Of a stretch of 64,000 nucleotides of DNA, positions 12,443 to 25,204 are shown piece after piece; the first letter of the stretch is position 1; each line of letters opens with the position of its first letter. Origin of the DNA: Edolisoma coerulescens (lineage: Eukaryota > Chordata > Aves > Passeriformes > Campephagidae); contig VWZW01005520.1 in the NCBI GenBank assembly GCA_013397115.1, positions 558,001-622,000 on the forward strand, given 5' to 3'. Under the pieces are notes generated by a model that worked only from the letters and a program-made list of their open reading frames with translations, did not search any database and was not told where the DNA came from. The translations under genes were made by a program, and so were the position numbers.

Positions 12443-15400
12443 AATGTATGAGGAGTATCCTCTCTAGAATATCTAGTTCCATTTACCAGTCTTGACTAAC
12501 AGCTACTGTGTGATCACTTGCTTTGTGTGTTTGCATTTTTGGGGTGGAGATGAGAAAAAGAATGGGGAGGGAGATGGGAGAAATAAAAATTCTCAATTCT
12601 TAACTTCTATGACAACTATTTGATACATGGACATCTGTGAGATAATGAATCAATGTATACTGGTATGTATTTTTGAAGAGCATGTGGAATTACTGCAAGA
12701 CTGAAGAAAGCAAATAGCACTACAACCCACAAGATAGAAAGGAGGATCCCAGCAACAGCATGGATGCTATTTTTTCAAATAATGAAGTAGTACTGCAGAA
12801 TATTAACTATACCAGTGACTGCACAGAGCTAAGTGAAGCCATCAACTCTACTGCCTGAATACACCTTCTCAGACAAGGGTTTTTTTTTAAACTTTTTTAA
12901 AATTATTTTTTCTTTTTAAACAAACACAGATTGCAAAATTTGGAGATGAGAATGCAAATGAGATGAAATCCATCTGGGTGTTACAGAAGGGTTTCCTAAC
13001 GTGTCTTCTTGCAAAAACTTAATTTAAAAAAATTGAAAACACCAGTGTGCACCACTTTTGAATGAAATAGAAGTAAAGGAAAGAGAAGGAAGACTCATCA
13101 TTTCCAGCACTTGTCAGAATGTCCAGAGCCTTGGGCTGTCCTCCAGCTGTATTGGGAGGCTGAAGTCAAACACCTTCTATAGTAGTTCCTGCTCTATGGG
13201 AATATGGGACCCTTTCCTTACAATAGGTCAACAAGATGGGTTTGGGATTTATTACTCTAATATGGAATAATTAATGATATTACTTACACCAAAAGTTTTA
13301 CAACAATATATGGGTGTATAAAATGAAGTGTGGCGTTTGGCAGCACCTCAGGAAGAAGTCTTGCAATGATCTGCACTCCACACCATGGGCTGAAACATGA
13401 GTAAGCTTGGGATGTCAGCAGCCAGAAGAGGACAACAAAGGGTGTTACCACAGAACAAGTCTTTTTTTGTGGAGTGTATGCACAGCATATGGAGCAGATA
13501 CTGCTTTCTATATTCAAGCCATTTTTAGTATTTACAAAGTGACGGAACAGTTTAACACTCTTCAAAAAGAGTCCCTCTGCTGTTCAGAATCAGCTGCCTA
13601 ATGCTCATATAATTAATGACCCATTTCTCACTGATGACACTGATTTGACATTTGTAGTATTTACAGCATTTATTGCATACTCCTGCTAACAGAGAGACAG
13701 ATTTCCTTACATGCTATAGACATGAGCCCAGCTTAAATGCCATCATTTCCTCAAGGAAGATTTGAAGTTGGATGTTACCAGTTATAAAGAGAGATGTGGT
13801 ATTGAGGGAATATTTTCTAGTGTTTGCATTGCATACCTCTACTAGGAAGCACCTTCTTTGGATTGCTACAGAGTGAGTCAAAATGCTGTGACTGCAGTCA
13901 TAGTAAATTCATCTAAAGCTGTGGGCAGACTGCCAGAGAAGCTCAAAGCACAGTTTTGGGGCAAACTGTACCATGGTGGGTGTTGTGTTTGAAAGATTGA
14001 GAAAGGAGCAGGCTGTGTGCCAAAGAAGAAGCAACACTCAGGAGCTCCAAGCAGCCTCAAATACAGTAACAGCCCATGGTACAGAGATTAATCCTGGCAG
14101 TGCTGCCTCAGGCTTAAAAGGTACTCAAGGCAGCATGAGCCAGTGCCTGAAGTACCACCCCAGGATGTACAAGACTGGGGCTGAAAACACAGTCTGCTTC
14201 TGAATAGTTAAAGTATTTCTCAAGGCTGGTATCAACTACAGCAAATCATATTGCAAAACACCCAAGCCCAGCTGAAAATTAAGCAAAGACATTGTGCTCC
14301 AGCATTTCAGAAAAAAATAATGCAATTCTGTTCAGCTAAAACTGCTCTCTTGCTTTTTAAAGTTTGAAAGATCTTCAAAGGAAGATAGGGTTCAGCTTTC
14401 TGAAACTGCTAGAGACCAAATAAAACACCTTCCTAAACAGCTCTAAGGTCTTCTAGAAAGTACTTTGTGGAAAACAGCCTGAACAGAAATCAGCTAAGAG
14501 AAAATGATAGAGCTGACTGCAAAAGAAATCTGACTCAGGAGTTCAGTACAGCTGAAGAGCACTACTTGCCTGGGTTTGCTGTTAAATTCTTACCTTCTGT
14601 CATTTGTTATAATTACCAAACAAGCCCTCTTCCCTCCCATTTCCTAACAGAAAGTACCAACTTCACAGCAGAAGGAATATGCTTCCAGATCTGGCACAGG
14701 CACAAAGCAATCTGTATCGAAGTAAGTTCTCACCATAAGCAGATGAGAAGTCACAGGAAAACTGTGTTGAACAGTATGTTAACTTACACAAAGGCAGCAA
14801 TTTTCAATCTCCTCTCCATGCCCAATTTCCCAGCTTGTTGTCACAAAGTTTCATGTAATTTTAGCAACTACTGGCAGGAGCATGGGGGCGTCACAAGAAT
14901 TTCAGAATTTTTTACTGAGGGAGAAAGTGAGATGCATGCACTGCAACAACCTGTGAGCTCAGAGGCAGAAGAAACAACGCCAGAGGGTACAGAGCCCCTG
15001 ACAAAATCCTCCTCACTCCTCAGAGCAATAGTCTTATGCCAAAGCACTCCTCCAAAAAAGCCTGGAAATGGAGCACACAGCATCTACAGGAAAGTAGCAG
15101 TTAAACTGGGTTTTATCCAAGAAGACAGATTCAAGTCTGAGCCAAAAATTAGGCAAAGCCTTCCCCCATGCCAGCTGAAACTGGGGAGACCATGGTCTGT
15201 TCTCAAACACCAGAACACCAGAATCACAGGACTTGGAGGGCAAAGCAAGCAAACCACAGAAACAGATACTCCACCTCAGCCTTTGAGAAACCTGGTCCAA
15301 AAAGGATGAAACGTTCTCCTGCTGAACCTGACAGGTGAAGGCATCAGAAGACTCCCTGGCATGGCAAACACAATCAGCATAAACAAAAGCTGGGATAAAG

Positions 15401-18400
15401 TTACCTAAGGACGACTGGTCAGAAATGGCATCTGACAGCAATCTGGAGAGCTGAGCCCAGCTTCAGGCTGCCATGTGGGTAGGAAGCATTCCGAGGTGCC
15501 ACAACAAGCTGGAAGGTGTCTGACACGTTAACCAAAGCCTTGGCAAGGTTCACCAGAGCAAGAGCTATTGCAGCACTGACAGGCAGGAGTGGCACTGAAG
15601 GGCACAATGAGACGTGCTGTCACCAAGTGGCAGCACACCCGTACCTCAGACCCTACACTTTCCTCTTATTCCTCTTTGTATTCTGCTGGCTCCAACTTCT
15701 TTATGTGTCACCAGATGTCAATTAGATAATCTTAATTAATCAGAGCATTTTGGTTTAATTGTTTCAATGACATCCTGAGTTTGGACTCAATATATATTGC
15801 AACCCAGGGCAGGTCAGATTTTACAGCTTATCATATATTGTTTATCACACTTCAGCTGGAAGGAAAACAACTGGGTATATGTGATACAGTATAAGAGTAA
15901 TTGAGGATGAGGCAAGTACCAGTAGCAGTGAAGTGCAAGGTTGCCTCAGTGGTAGTGTTGTTCATCTCTCTCCATCTAAACCAGAAGTAACATTCTGTAC
16001 AATACAGCACAGGTAGAAATTCTCTTCCTAGACAGAAAAGCACACACTTCTGCTGCCATCCTAACCCGGGAGAAATCCCTGCTTTTGTTATATATTTATT
16101 GCAGATCCTTTCTGTCCAAAACAAATCTGGGAAACCTGCTAGTTTTAAAACACATGAGAAGTCACACTGAACATGATGGAAATTCAACTAAAATGTCTGT
16201 ACTTAAGTGCTTACCATGACAAATATGTTTAGTGATTTGTCATGACTTCCTACAGGCTCATGTACCTTTTGACAATCATATCTGCTGTAGCTCAACTAAA
16301 AAGCATCAGATTCATCCCTTTTGCAAGTCGATTGCAGTGACTGCAGAGGAAATGCCTTAGAAGGGCATTGGAGCATTTACACACCTGTACATCACGCACT
16401 GATTCTGAATCACACTGTGCTAAACCAGGTACACAAAGTCATTTACTCACCTTGCTCCAAACCCTTACTAAACATGACCCAGGGGTTACAGTTTGGCCAC
16501 GGGAAGTACTGATTGCCTGAATTTGAATATCACTACCTTTTTTCCTCAATGTATTTCCCTGAACTGCAGTATACAATGATGTATTTTTAGTCAAGCAAAT
16601 GGCTTTTTCAAGGTCAGTAGCTTCACTTGGCACAAAACTGAATTTGAAAATTCTTTATCTGTACAACCCTGAAAACCCACATGTGCTATTGAAACTACCT
16701 CAAAAACAGCTCTTGCATTTCTGAACCTATTTTTAGGCATCAAAATACAAGTGCCTTAATTGTTACAGAAGCAACTTCAACAAGAGAAGCTTAATTAAAA
16801 TCTAAGTTCTCAGTTCAAAGCAATGCTTCTTTTTGTGATCTTGCATGACAGTGATCTCAAAAACCTTCTAAAATTTAGCTCCAGTGGTCTGTTTACACAG
16901 ATTTCTAAAAAAATACATATAATACTGAGGAAATTAAAGACCATGCCAGTGCTGATCAAACAGCATAATTCATTGGTCTCTTAAATCTATGTATGTAATG
17001 AAAACCATAGAATTAAATCACAAAAGTGTTGGACACCTCATCTCACAACAAGCCAAGTCTTGAACTTCTTATATTTAACCTGGTCTTTAACTGGGGCAAA
17101 GCTGACTCAGTCAAGGCTTGAGCTGAAGCACAGATCAAGGGAAAAGATTTCAGAAATTACAGACATTCTGCATGGTTTCTATAATGATGTGTAAGCAGAA
17201 GACCTGCCGTATTTTAAAGGCTGAACCTCTATTGGTTTATAATCACTGGTAATCAACATCAATGGCATTATCTCAGCCTGAAAGGAAAAAAAGAGTCCCT
17301 GTATTAGAAAGTTTCTAAATTAGAGATGGACCTCAAATCTCCTCAGAATATCAGAACAAGAGCAAAACTCCAAGGCTTATCCTTTGGGTTAAGCACAGGT
17401 GGACAGATGAGGTCCAAGACACAACACACAAAGGACTGTAACAGACATCTTAGCAAACCGTTGTATTTACCACTGCAACATCAAAAGCTTGTTATCTTAA
17501 AACCAAAAATTGTAATTCAGGTGTTTCATTAAGAATTAATCCACCTAATGAAATTACAGCACTGATAACACTTAGAAGCAATCCAAGTGGTCTTTAAACT
17601 TTCCTCATCTTAAATATTACACGTCAGGTATTGCTCACTTTGAACATCAGCTTTTTCCTTTTATTAGTATGAAGATTCAAAGTCTAAAGTCACCAGGAAA
17701 GATTTGCTCCATCTTCTTGCTTCCAGTTTGAATGGTCAATAGTCAAAGTCTCTGTTCATAAACTTTCATGTCTGCTTATGCTGCCCACATTTTATCCTGG
17801 CAGTAGGAGAGGCTAAGTACAGCAAAATGTTCAAGTAAATGTGTAAGTGGAATAAGAGAGATGGACTTTGAAAACCACTGAGCAAATGAATCAGTAGCTT
17901 CAGTTCTTGGGTCATCTATGCATTTTATCAGATTGAACAGAAATTATCAATGCCAAATATTTCTTTTGTGTCAGAGCTCAGAAGAATTAGTCTTTTGAAG
18001 ACAAATTCTGATCTCAAATAGACCAATTTAAATACACTCTATAACATATTAAAAAGTTTCCAGTCAAAATTCCAGTAGAATTATCTGTCAGTTGCTATGC
18101 GTAGGGTCAGCAGGTCAAGATAGAAATCAGATGCTTATGCTTTTTTTCCTGCAAGGTAGAGAGTACCACTTTATACTTGTATGTATTTAACATCTACAGT
18201 TATCTCAGCGTTCTTTTTTGTCTGGTTTTAAAACCATAGACACTTATGGGCACACACCACTCAACTTTGCACGAAGAGAGGAGAATGCAAGATTGTCAGT
18301 GGTTACACGAAAGCAGCAAATTCACTCAGATGCTTCAATTTTTTGCAGCAACCACATCCTGCAACAAAAGTAGTGTGCAGCTGCTCTTGGGCACCACAGA

Positions 18401-18481
18401 GCAACTGCAAATACATGTGCAGCCTCCTTAATAGTTAAAACAGTTCAATGACATGTCCATGCCTTTCACACAAATGTTTTA

Positions 18482-18554
18482 ACACAGTAAAAATTACTTA
18501 CAATATTACTTATAATATATGTAATATGTAACACAGTAAAATACTTATAATATT
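18482..18554 (+). repeat. Small local duplication, AT-rich
   Basis: Segments near 18482-18506 and 18531-18554 share acacagtaaaa followed by acttaYaatatt; the sequence between is also AT-rich and repetitive. Confidence 0.5.
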
Positions 18555-20483
18555 GGCACCAAACTTTACTATGTCAGGGCAACTATTTAGGCTGAAGGGT
18601 TAGAGTTTATTTTGTGTTTATCATTCAACAGCCTATTGCATTTGAGTAGATTTCACAAGACCAATAAAAAAAAGGCTTCTTATATGGTACCTAGAAGTGA
18701 TTAAACTCCAGCTTTGTGTGGTAATGACCTTTAGCTCCACTCTTTCACAGCTCAGACTGGTTACACAACCTCAGCAAGAATACCTTTTAAGCAGCATTCC
18801 GGGATATCCCACAGCAGTATGTTCATTGGCAGGTATCTAAAAGATACCTCTGAATCCTGCATTCAGTAATGGAGCTGGAACAAGGCTGGAAGAAACACTC
18901 TTCAAATTTTTTGCTCACTTTTGGTCCTTTTCTTCATCATTCAAGAGTCAAGTGAATTGATTACATTTGAAAGATGTGTTAATCTGAATAGTGATACTTT
19001 AGATCAGCACAGAAAATGGGTCCAAACAGAAGGAAACTGTTGAGCTTTCTATCACCTGTAAAAACTAGCAAAGGAAAAATCATTCTCACCATCTTGAAAA
19101 CTCCATGTATGCAGACATTTCTGTCAAAAAGTAATAGTTTGAATAAATATTGAGCCAAAACCTGCTCAGAGACTTCAAAAAATGAGTAGCCTGATAAAAT
19201 TCATTGAACCCCTGCTAACCTACAGAGAATTCATCATGCAATTGTCATCCATTTTCTTAATAATTAAGCCTTGAGGGGAAAAATTATCATTTTCATTAAC
19301 TGAAAACCTTTTTTTTTCCAATCTTGTTTAAAAAAAACCTATGTGTGTGGGTCTGCCTTGAGCTCCTCTTTTTCAGAACTGGGCCACAGGTGATGTTTGC
19401 ACAGCTGATCTAGGTTATTTTATGTCATTGGTTGTGTGCTTTGGTCACTGAGATCACAAACCACAGCATCACTCATTTAGAAACAGCAAGGAACACAGAA
19501 GATGCACACAGAGAAGCCTGCACTACAGAACATAGCCCACTGTCTTCCAGGACTTGTGAATGTTTTCTCACACCTGCTTTCAGAACAAGCTGAAAAAAGG
19601 TTACCCACCATTAGCAGTTCAGCAGGACATCTGACCAAAAGCCCCCCCCTGCAAGACTCAAGGATGACACACTCACTGCTCCAAGTGGCTCAGGTCTCCC
19701 AGAACAGTTTTTAACAGTGAACTAATCAATAGTTTTCATTCATCAGGAAAAAACTATATAGGTGAAAGGTGCCAAAACACCTCAACTTGGATTAATTTGC
19801 TGCTCAAACGAGGTAAAATGCCATGTACCAGAGAGAAAGGGTGGAGAAGGAAAAGCAGTTACAGCTTTACACATACAGCTAGTTCAGGTAATTGGCTTTG
19901 TTCCCTTCTCAAGTGACTCTGCTGCGCTTCCCCGCCTTCCTCCCCCACCCCCATCGGTTTATAAAACACATCTGGGAGCCAAAACCACAGATGGTGTCAG
20001 TCACTCCAGCTCTTTTGAGATGATGATGCAATATCTACTTAGGCTGAACGGGGACCTGCCCAACTACTAATTATTAGCATCTGTTGCATACCTTGTAACA
20101 GCATTGAATCAACTGCTTTGTTTCCCACATGCAAGATGCATCACAGACAGAAGCCAAGAGACTTCCACATTGGTATCATCTCTTTGCACCAAGCTTGGAA
20201 AACTCTCCCATTCATTTCCTTTCATCCTCTTTAAACTGACATTTTCTAAAAACTAAGAGGAGGTTGCAACCAGAAGGTCTAGAATGCTATGTTGGCACTG
20301 GTGCTTCCACTTTTATTCATATCCACTGATAAAGGCAGGTTCCCTTACCCCAATAAAGAATACTTAAGGTCTTAAGTGAAAAGTGTTAGTATTAGTTTAC
20401 TCTTCAGGTATTGTACCGGAGTCAAATTCCAGCACCAGACAAACCAGTGCTGGATCAACAAAAGCTTTATTATCTTGACCAGT

Positions 20484-20942
20484 CACAGAATCACAGAATA
20501 TGCTGAATTAGAAGGGACCAACAAGGATCATCGAGTCTAACTCCTTACCGTGCACAGGACCATTCCCAAAAGTCACACCATGTGCCTGAGATCATTGTCC
20601 AAACACTCTTTGAGCTCTGTGAGGATTGGCACTGTGATCACTTCCCTGAGGAGCCTGTTCCAGTGCCCAACCACCCTCTGGGTGAAGAATCTTTTTCTAA
20701 TATCCAACCTAACCCTCTCCTGGCACAACTTTAGGCTGTTCCCTTGAGTCCTGTCACTGTCACCACAGAGAAGAGATGCCTGCCCCTCACCTCCCCCTCA
20801 TGAGGAGGTTGTAACTGTGATGAGCTCATCCCCCTCAGTCTCCTCCAGGCTGAACAAACCAAGTGCCCTCAGCAGCTCCTCACATGGCTTCCCCTCAAGG
20901 CCTTTCACTGTCTTTGTTGCCCTCCTTTGGATGCTCTCTAAT
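20484..20942 (-). mobile_element. CR1 LINE 3' fragment, antisense
   Basis: The stretch starting cacagaatcacagaatatgc and running through agaagggacc, atcatcgagtctaactcc, tgttccagtgcccaaccacc and ctccaggctgaacaa is the reverse complement of the 3' end of an avian CR1 element. It is 5'-truncated, as CR1 copies usually are. A few small indels show moderate age. Confidence 0.88.
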
Positions 20943-21707
20943 AAGCGAGTGCTGAAAGGGCTTTGCTATTTAGCCCTATCTCTTGGATCATGAGCAGAAA
21001 ATGTCTTCCAAAGATCATATCCACAGCCTTTGGAAGCAAAGCCAGGAAGCTCCACCTGCCAGCCCCGCCTGCATACCTTACCTCACAACTGTCTTTCTCA
21101 GGCAGCATTAAGCACAGGCGCTCTCTTATTCCCATTTCAGAGATAGAGGAAGGCAAAAAACCCAAACCAAAACCACAGTTGTTTAAATCAACACAAGAAA
21201 TCTCTCACAAAACAGGCTTGGCCTACTTGGCAGTCGAGCAAGTGCACTAACCTTTGTACAGCGTCAAAAGGGAAGGTGCACCATGGTGAGATAACCAGCC
21301 CCCCATACATCCCAACTGCACTGAGAGCCCTGACCCCAAAGGAGTGGCTACTTCATACACCACTCACTGGAGCTGCAAGGGAAATCCATGCCTCAACAGC
21401 TGGACATGTTAAAGACAGGACTCTACACAAAGCGTCTGGTGAAAAATATTGGAACATGTTTGCTTTCTCAAACTGCAATCTAAGAGGCACCTTTTCTCAG
21501 TGGAGCAAGACTTATTCAGTGCCCTGTGCATACTTGGAGTAAATGAGAGCCCTATGAAAAACCCAAGGCTGCAGCTTTCACAGGGCTGGGGTTAGTTTTC
21601 ACAATGTGCTGCTCTCTTCTAACGCTGTTGTGCAAGACTTGTATGTTTAACATTTCTAACCAGCCAAAATTGCTCTTTATATTTGATCAGGAATAATTTT
21701 TTTTTTT

Positions 21708-21741
21708 ACCTTTGAACCTGTTGCAAGGTAGGTTCAAAGGT
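21708..21741. repeat. Perfect 12-bp inverted repeat with a nuclear-receptor-like site
   Basis: Arms acctttgaacct (21708-21719) and aggttcaaaggt (21730-21741) are exact reverse complements around a 10-base loop. The right arm plus two bases (21731-21743) reads GGTTCA-A-AGGTTA, one mismatch from a DR1 element of the HNF4/PPAR-RXR type. Confidence 0.75.
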
Positions 21742-24700
21742 TACCTGGGTGCAGTGTCGCCTGTTTATTAAAGCCACACTGATGATTCGGGGCTTAGTCC
21801 TGCCACGGGAGCTGGGGAAGCACCACTGGAGCTGGGGGAGAACCAGCCCTAGAATACCCCTTGGGAGTTGTAAAGCAGCAAAGGAAGCAAGCTTACCAGC
21901 CCCTCCACCCTCCTCCAGCACTGAAGGTAAGCAAATCCCTCCTGGTCAGAGCCTGTGTTCCCCAATAGGCTTCCTGCTCCTGCAGAGAAGTACTGCAAGT
22001 GGGATAATAACCTCAATTTGCTGCAATACCTGGATCCAATGCACCCTTCTTATCACCCTGTGTGCTGTTAAAGGCGACAGCTGCATAACTGGCTGCATGT
22101 TATTAAAGAAGCAAGTCTGGGCTCAGGGGTGGCATACAGGGAAATCACAGCTTGAGCAAGAGCAGCCACCTGAACACTCCCTGTTGCTATAGACTAGCTG
22201 GAAGTGGAAACCTGTCTACAGTCCAGGATGAAGCCATTTTCTTATCAGTTTGTTAGTTATGCCTATTTAAAGATACAGTGCACAAAGTAGCAGTGCCAGG
22301 CTCCCATTCAGACTAATGTTTAAACCAGGTTCCAAATATATAAGAATATTTGCTTCCACTGCATCACAAGCAGTAAAAGGTTGCAATATGCTAGATCATT
22401 TATATGCACAAGCTTATTGGCAACATTTACGACAATAGAACCTAGCTTAATCTCCAACTAAGAACATAGAAGCTGGCTATAATGCCTTTTGTAACAGTTT
22501 AAAAGCCCAGATCACAGGGTATGGCTGTTGCCATTGCCTTGGTATAACTGCTTGTTCTAGCTATAGAGATGGAGCCTTCTCCAAGCTCTTGCTTGTGTAC
22601 AGAGCTGCAGCTGTAACAAAGGAGAGGGTGGTGGAGACAAAGATTAACCTGAAATCAAGCTGCAAGCAAGAGAACTGGCAAAAAAGCATGCTACTCTTCC
22701 AAGTCCTAAGCCCATCATACAATCCATACCCCCTTTTCTGAGGAACCCACTTGCACTCTGAGAAGATCATTTATGTTCCAGTGCAGTTATCCTGCTTTAC
22801 AAAGCCAGACACAGCCCTTGAAAAGCAGAGCAGAGCAATAAAGAATTATTTTTATAGCATTAAGAAAACAAACTGGAATTCAAAAATCATTCCAATAAAG
22901 TGAGCTCACACCTCCCACAGACTCACAAAATTTAAATCCAAGTTTTGAAGGCACAACAGAGAAAACTGTACAAGGAGCCAATGCCTCCCCTTAATTTATT
23001 TACATCCTCTGCTATTTGCTATATGTAGAAAGGTTCTTTTGGAATCTTTGGATAACAAAAGCTCATGATGTGCCATGACCTTAAGGTTTAGTTACAAAAG
23101 CTCACCTGATTCATCCTCCATGGAAAACTTTGTTGGCAGTGACAACAGAAAGGAAACAACTTGAACTCCCTATATACATAAGCTACCTACTGCTCATCTT
23201 AATTTACTAGAGGGTATGAGGTATACATTTTATATACATGTACAAAGAGAAGCAAAGGCTGAGATTCATTACTCTGCTTTGTTTTTTGACAGAAAATTAC
23301 TACCAAAAAAGGATCTGTGCCTTTCAAAAATCTGGAGTTTATTCAGATCATTTATGAAAAATTAAAAGCATCAACATTTGCATGTCACTTGTTATGTGTA
23401 TCAGGGGAAGAGTATCAGCTTTCTAAGTTATGAGCATTGAACAGAATGATCATTAAGGAGAAGCCTCCCTATGTGCATCCTTTAATCCAATTTGTGTTGG
23501 AGCTGTGACACCCACTGAGCCCAGAAAATAGAGTGTAGCCTAACCAGCTCGAGGAGCTCTGCATCACATTCTGGGCTCCTGGCAGGCCAGGCAGGACAGC
23601 GCTGTGGGCATGTCCTCCCACCCTGCAGCCAAGTCCATGCACCTGAGATACACAGCACTGCTACCCAACAGCTGACCAATGACAGGGCAAACTCACTGCT
23701 TTTTCTCTTCCTCTGGAAAAAGAACAGCCTGAGGCCAGATATCTGAAAAATGCTCAGAGAGGCACACAGAGCGGGTGATAATGGAACTGGCTGGGCTGTG
23801 AGCCTGGCCTTGTCTCCTTTCTCTAAGCACAAATGCCCCCTGACAGACACTATTAAAGCTGAAGCTCATAGCTTCTCTTAAATGCTGCAGGAACAGGTCT
23901 GGAAAAGCAAAGCCAAAGGCAGAGGAGTTTCATGAAGAAAAAGCTAATTCTTTTTCATCTTCAGCTTACAGGAAAATCAGTGAATCAACCCTCAGTTTCC
24001 CTAAAAGATACCCACATTGCTAAATAATGCCACAACTACATGTAAGTTAGCTGTACCTGAATAGTATAAAGTTTACAGCAGCAATAAAAACATAATTGCA
24101 ATTAGTAGGGGCTACGTGTTTTAGCAAGCCAAGGTCCAGAACAGGTTGTATTTTGGATGCAAGTACATGCTATATTAAGTCCATCTCAGCTTTATGGTTT
24201 GTCTAGCTAAGCAGATTATTCTGAAATCATGCAGCATAGGAAAACTTTCAGATGGGGAAACTCCTAAGAGGAGAAAACAATTCTAAAATCTGAGGTTAAG
24301 GCGATAAAGAAGAGGGACAGGTGAAGTTACTGTCTTCCCATCCCTCCAAACCTACTGCAAAATTCCAGTTATATTAGACAAGCATTGAAGAGAAAAAGGG
24401 AAACTGCAACAGCTATTTAACAACTTTTAAACAAAGAAATGAAGCTGTGAAATCATAAAAAAATCCTTGTCATAGCAGGAAACAAAACTGGAGCTTGAAA
24501 CATGATTCACTGTTACCTTGTACAAATAATTGTACCTATGTAAGTCTGTAACAGAGCAGAAAGAACTAGGTAGCTTGTGGAAGGAAAAAAAAAGAAAAAA
24601 CCCAGCAACAGCAAGAAGAAACCTAACACCAAAACCAAATAAACTAAAACCAGCAGCAGAAATCCAGCCCACCAGCAAGTCCATTGCAGCAGTATATGAA

Positions 24701-25089
24701 AAATGCTGTAGTCAAAGCATTTTGTTAGTGTTACAGGCTCCAAAGCTCTGCTCACCTTAACATACATGCAGCTATAGAGAGAAAATTGCTATTGTTGAGA
24801 ATACAGCTTTATACATAGAGAAGATAATAGCAAACAGATTAAAAAGAATAAACTATAAATATAATTTTAAAATGTTTTGGTTTACTTTTCATTTAGATCT
24901 ACTTCAAGCTGTTTTCATTAACAAACAAAAAAGCTTAATGACTTCCTCTTGTGTGGGTGGGTTGTTGGTATTTTTTATTTTTATTTTTTTTGAATCACTT
25001 CAGTTCCTCCATGCAACTTCCTCCCCTTTAAACTCCTCTCCCAAGGTGCTTTTCTGCTTGCTGATTTATTTAAACTGGGGACAGGAAAC

Positions 25090-25204
25090 TGGCTGTAGTT
25101 TTTAACATGAGTATTACCTAAGTGGTGTTGGTTTTGTACTGTGCTGCTAAGGCTCTGTTTCACTTAAGAAGAAGATGTTGACTTCCTACCCTATATTCAA
25201 AATG
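25090..25204 (+). promoter_or_regulatory. Candidate ACSL5 promoter and non-coding first exon
   Basis: A donor-like site reading ATG|gtaggt sits at 25204/25205, shortly after a TATTTAA-like element near 25068. The + strand changes from A/C-rich to T/G-rich just to the left, which is where transcription toward ACSL5 would begin. There is no CpG island here, so this would be a TATA-like tissue-regulated start. The exon limits are inferred only; the true first exon could lie elsewhere between 25 and 31 kb, including inside the LTR at 28.8 kb. Confidence 0.3.

Larger units (their letters stand above)
951..24900. other. Long stretch without a recognised gene
   Basis: AT-rich, non-coding-looking sequence whose + strand is visibly A- and C-rich. 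That is the bias expected of introns transcribed on the minus strand. It holds the CR1 remnants at 7774 and 20484, short tandem repeats, a duplicated 44-base segment and an inverted repeat at 21708. I looked on the minus strand for guanylate cyclase 2G, which flanks ACSL5 in mammals, and recognised no exon of it. Confidence 0.6.

Noticed and set aside
951..24900. Guanylate cyclase 2G ortholog on the minus strand, expected from mammalian gene order
   Set aside because: I looked for kinase-like and cyclase signature residues in minus-strand frames and saw none. It may be absent, lie further left, or have exons too short for me to see.
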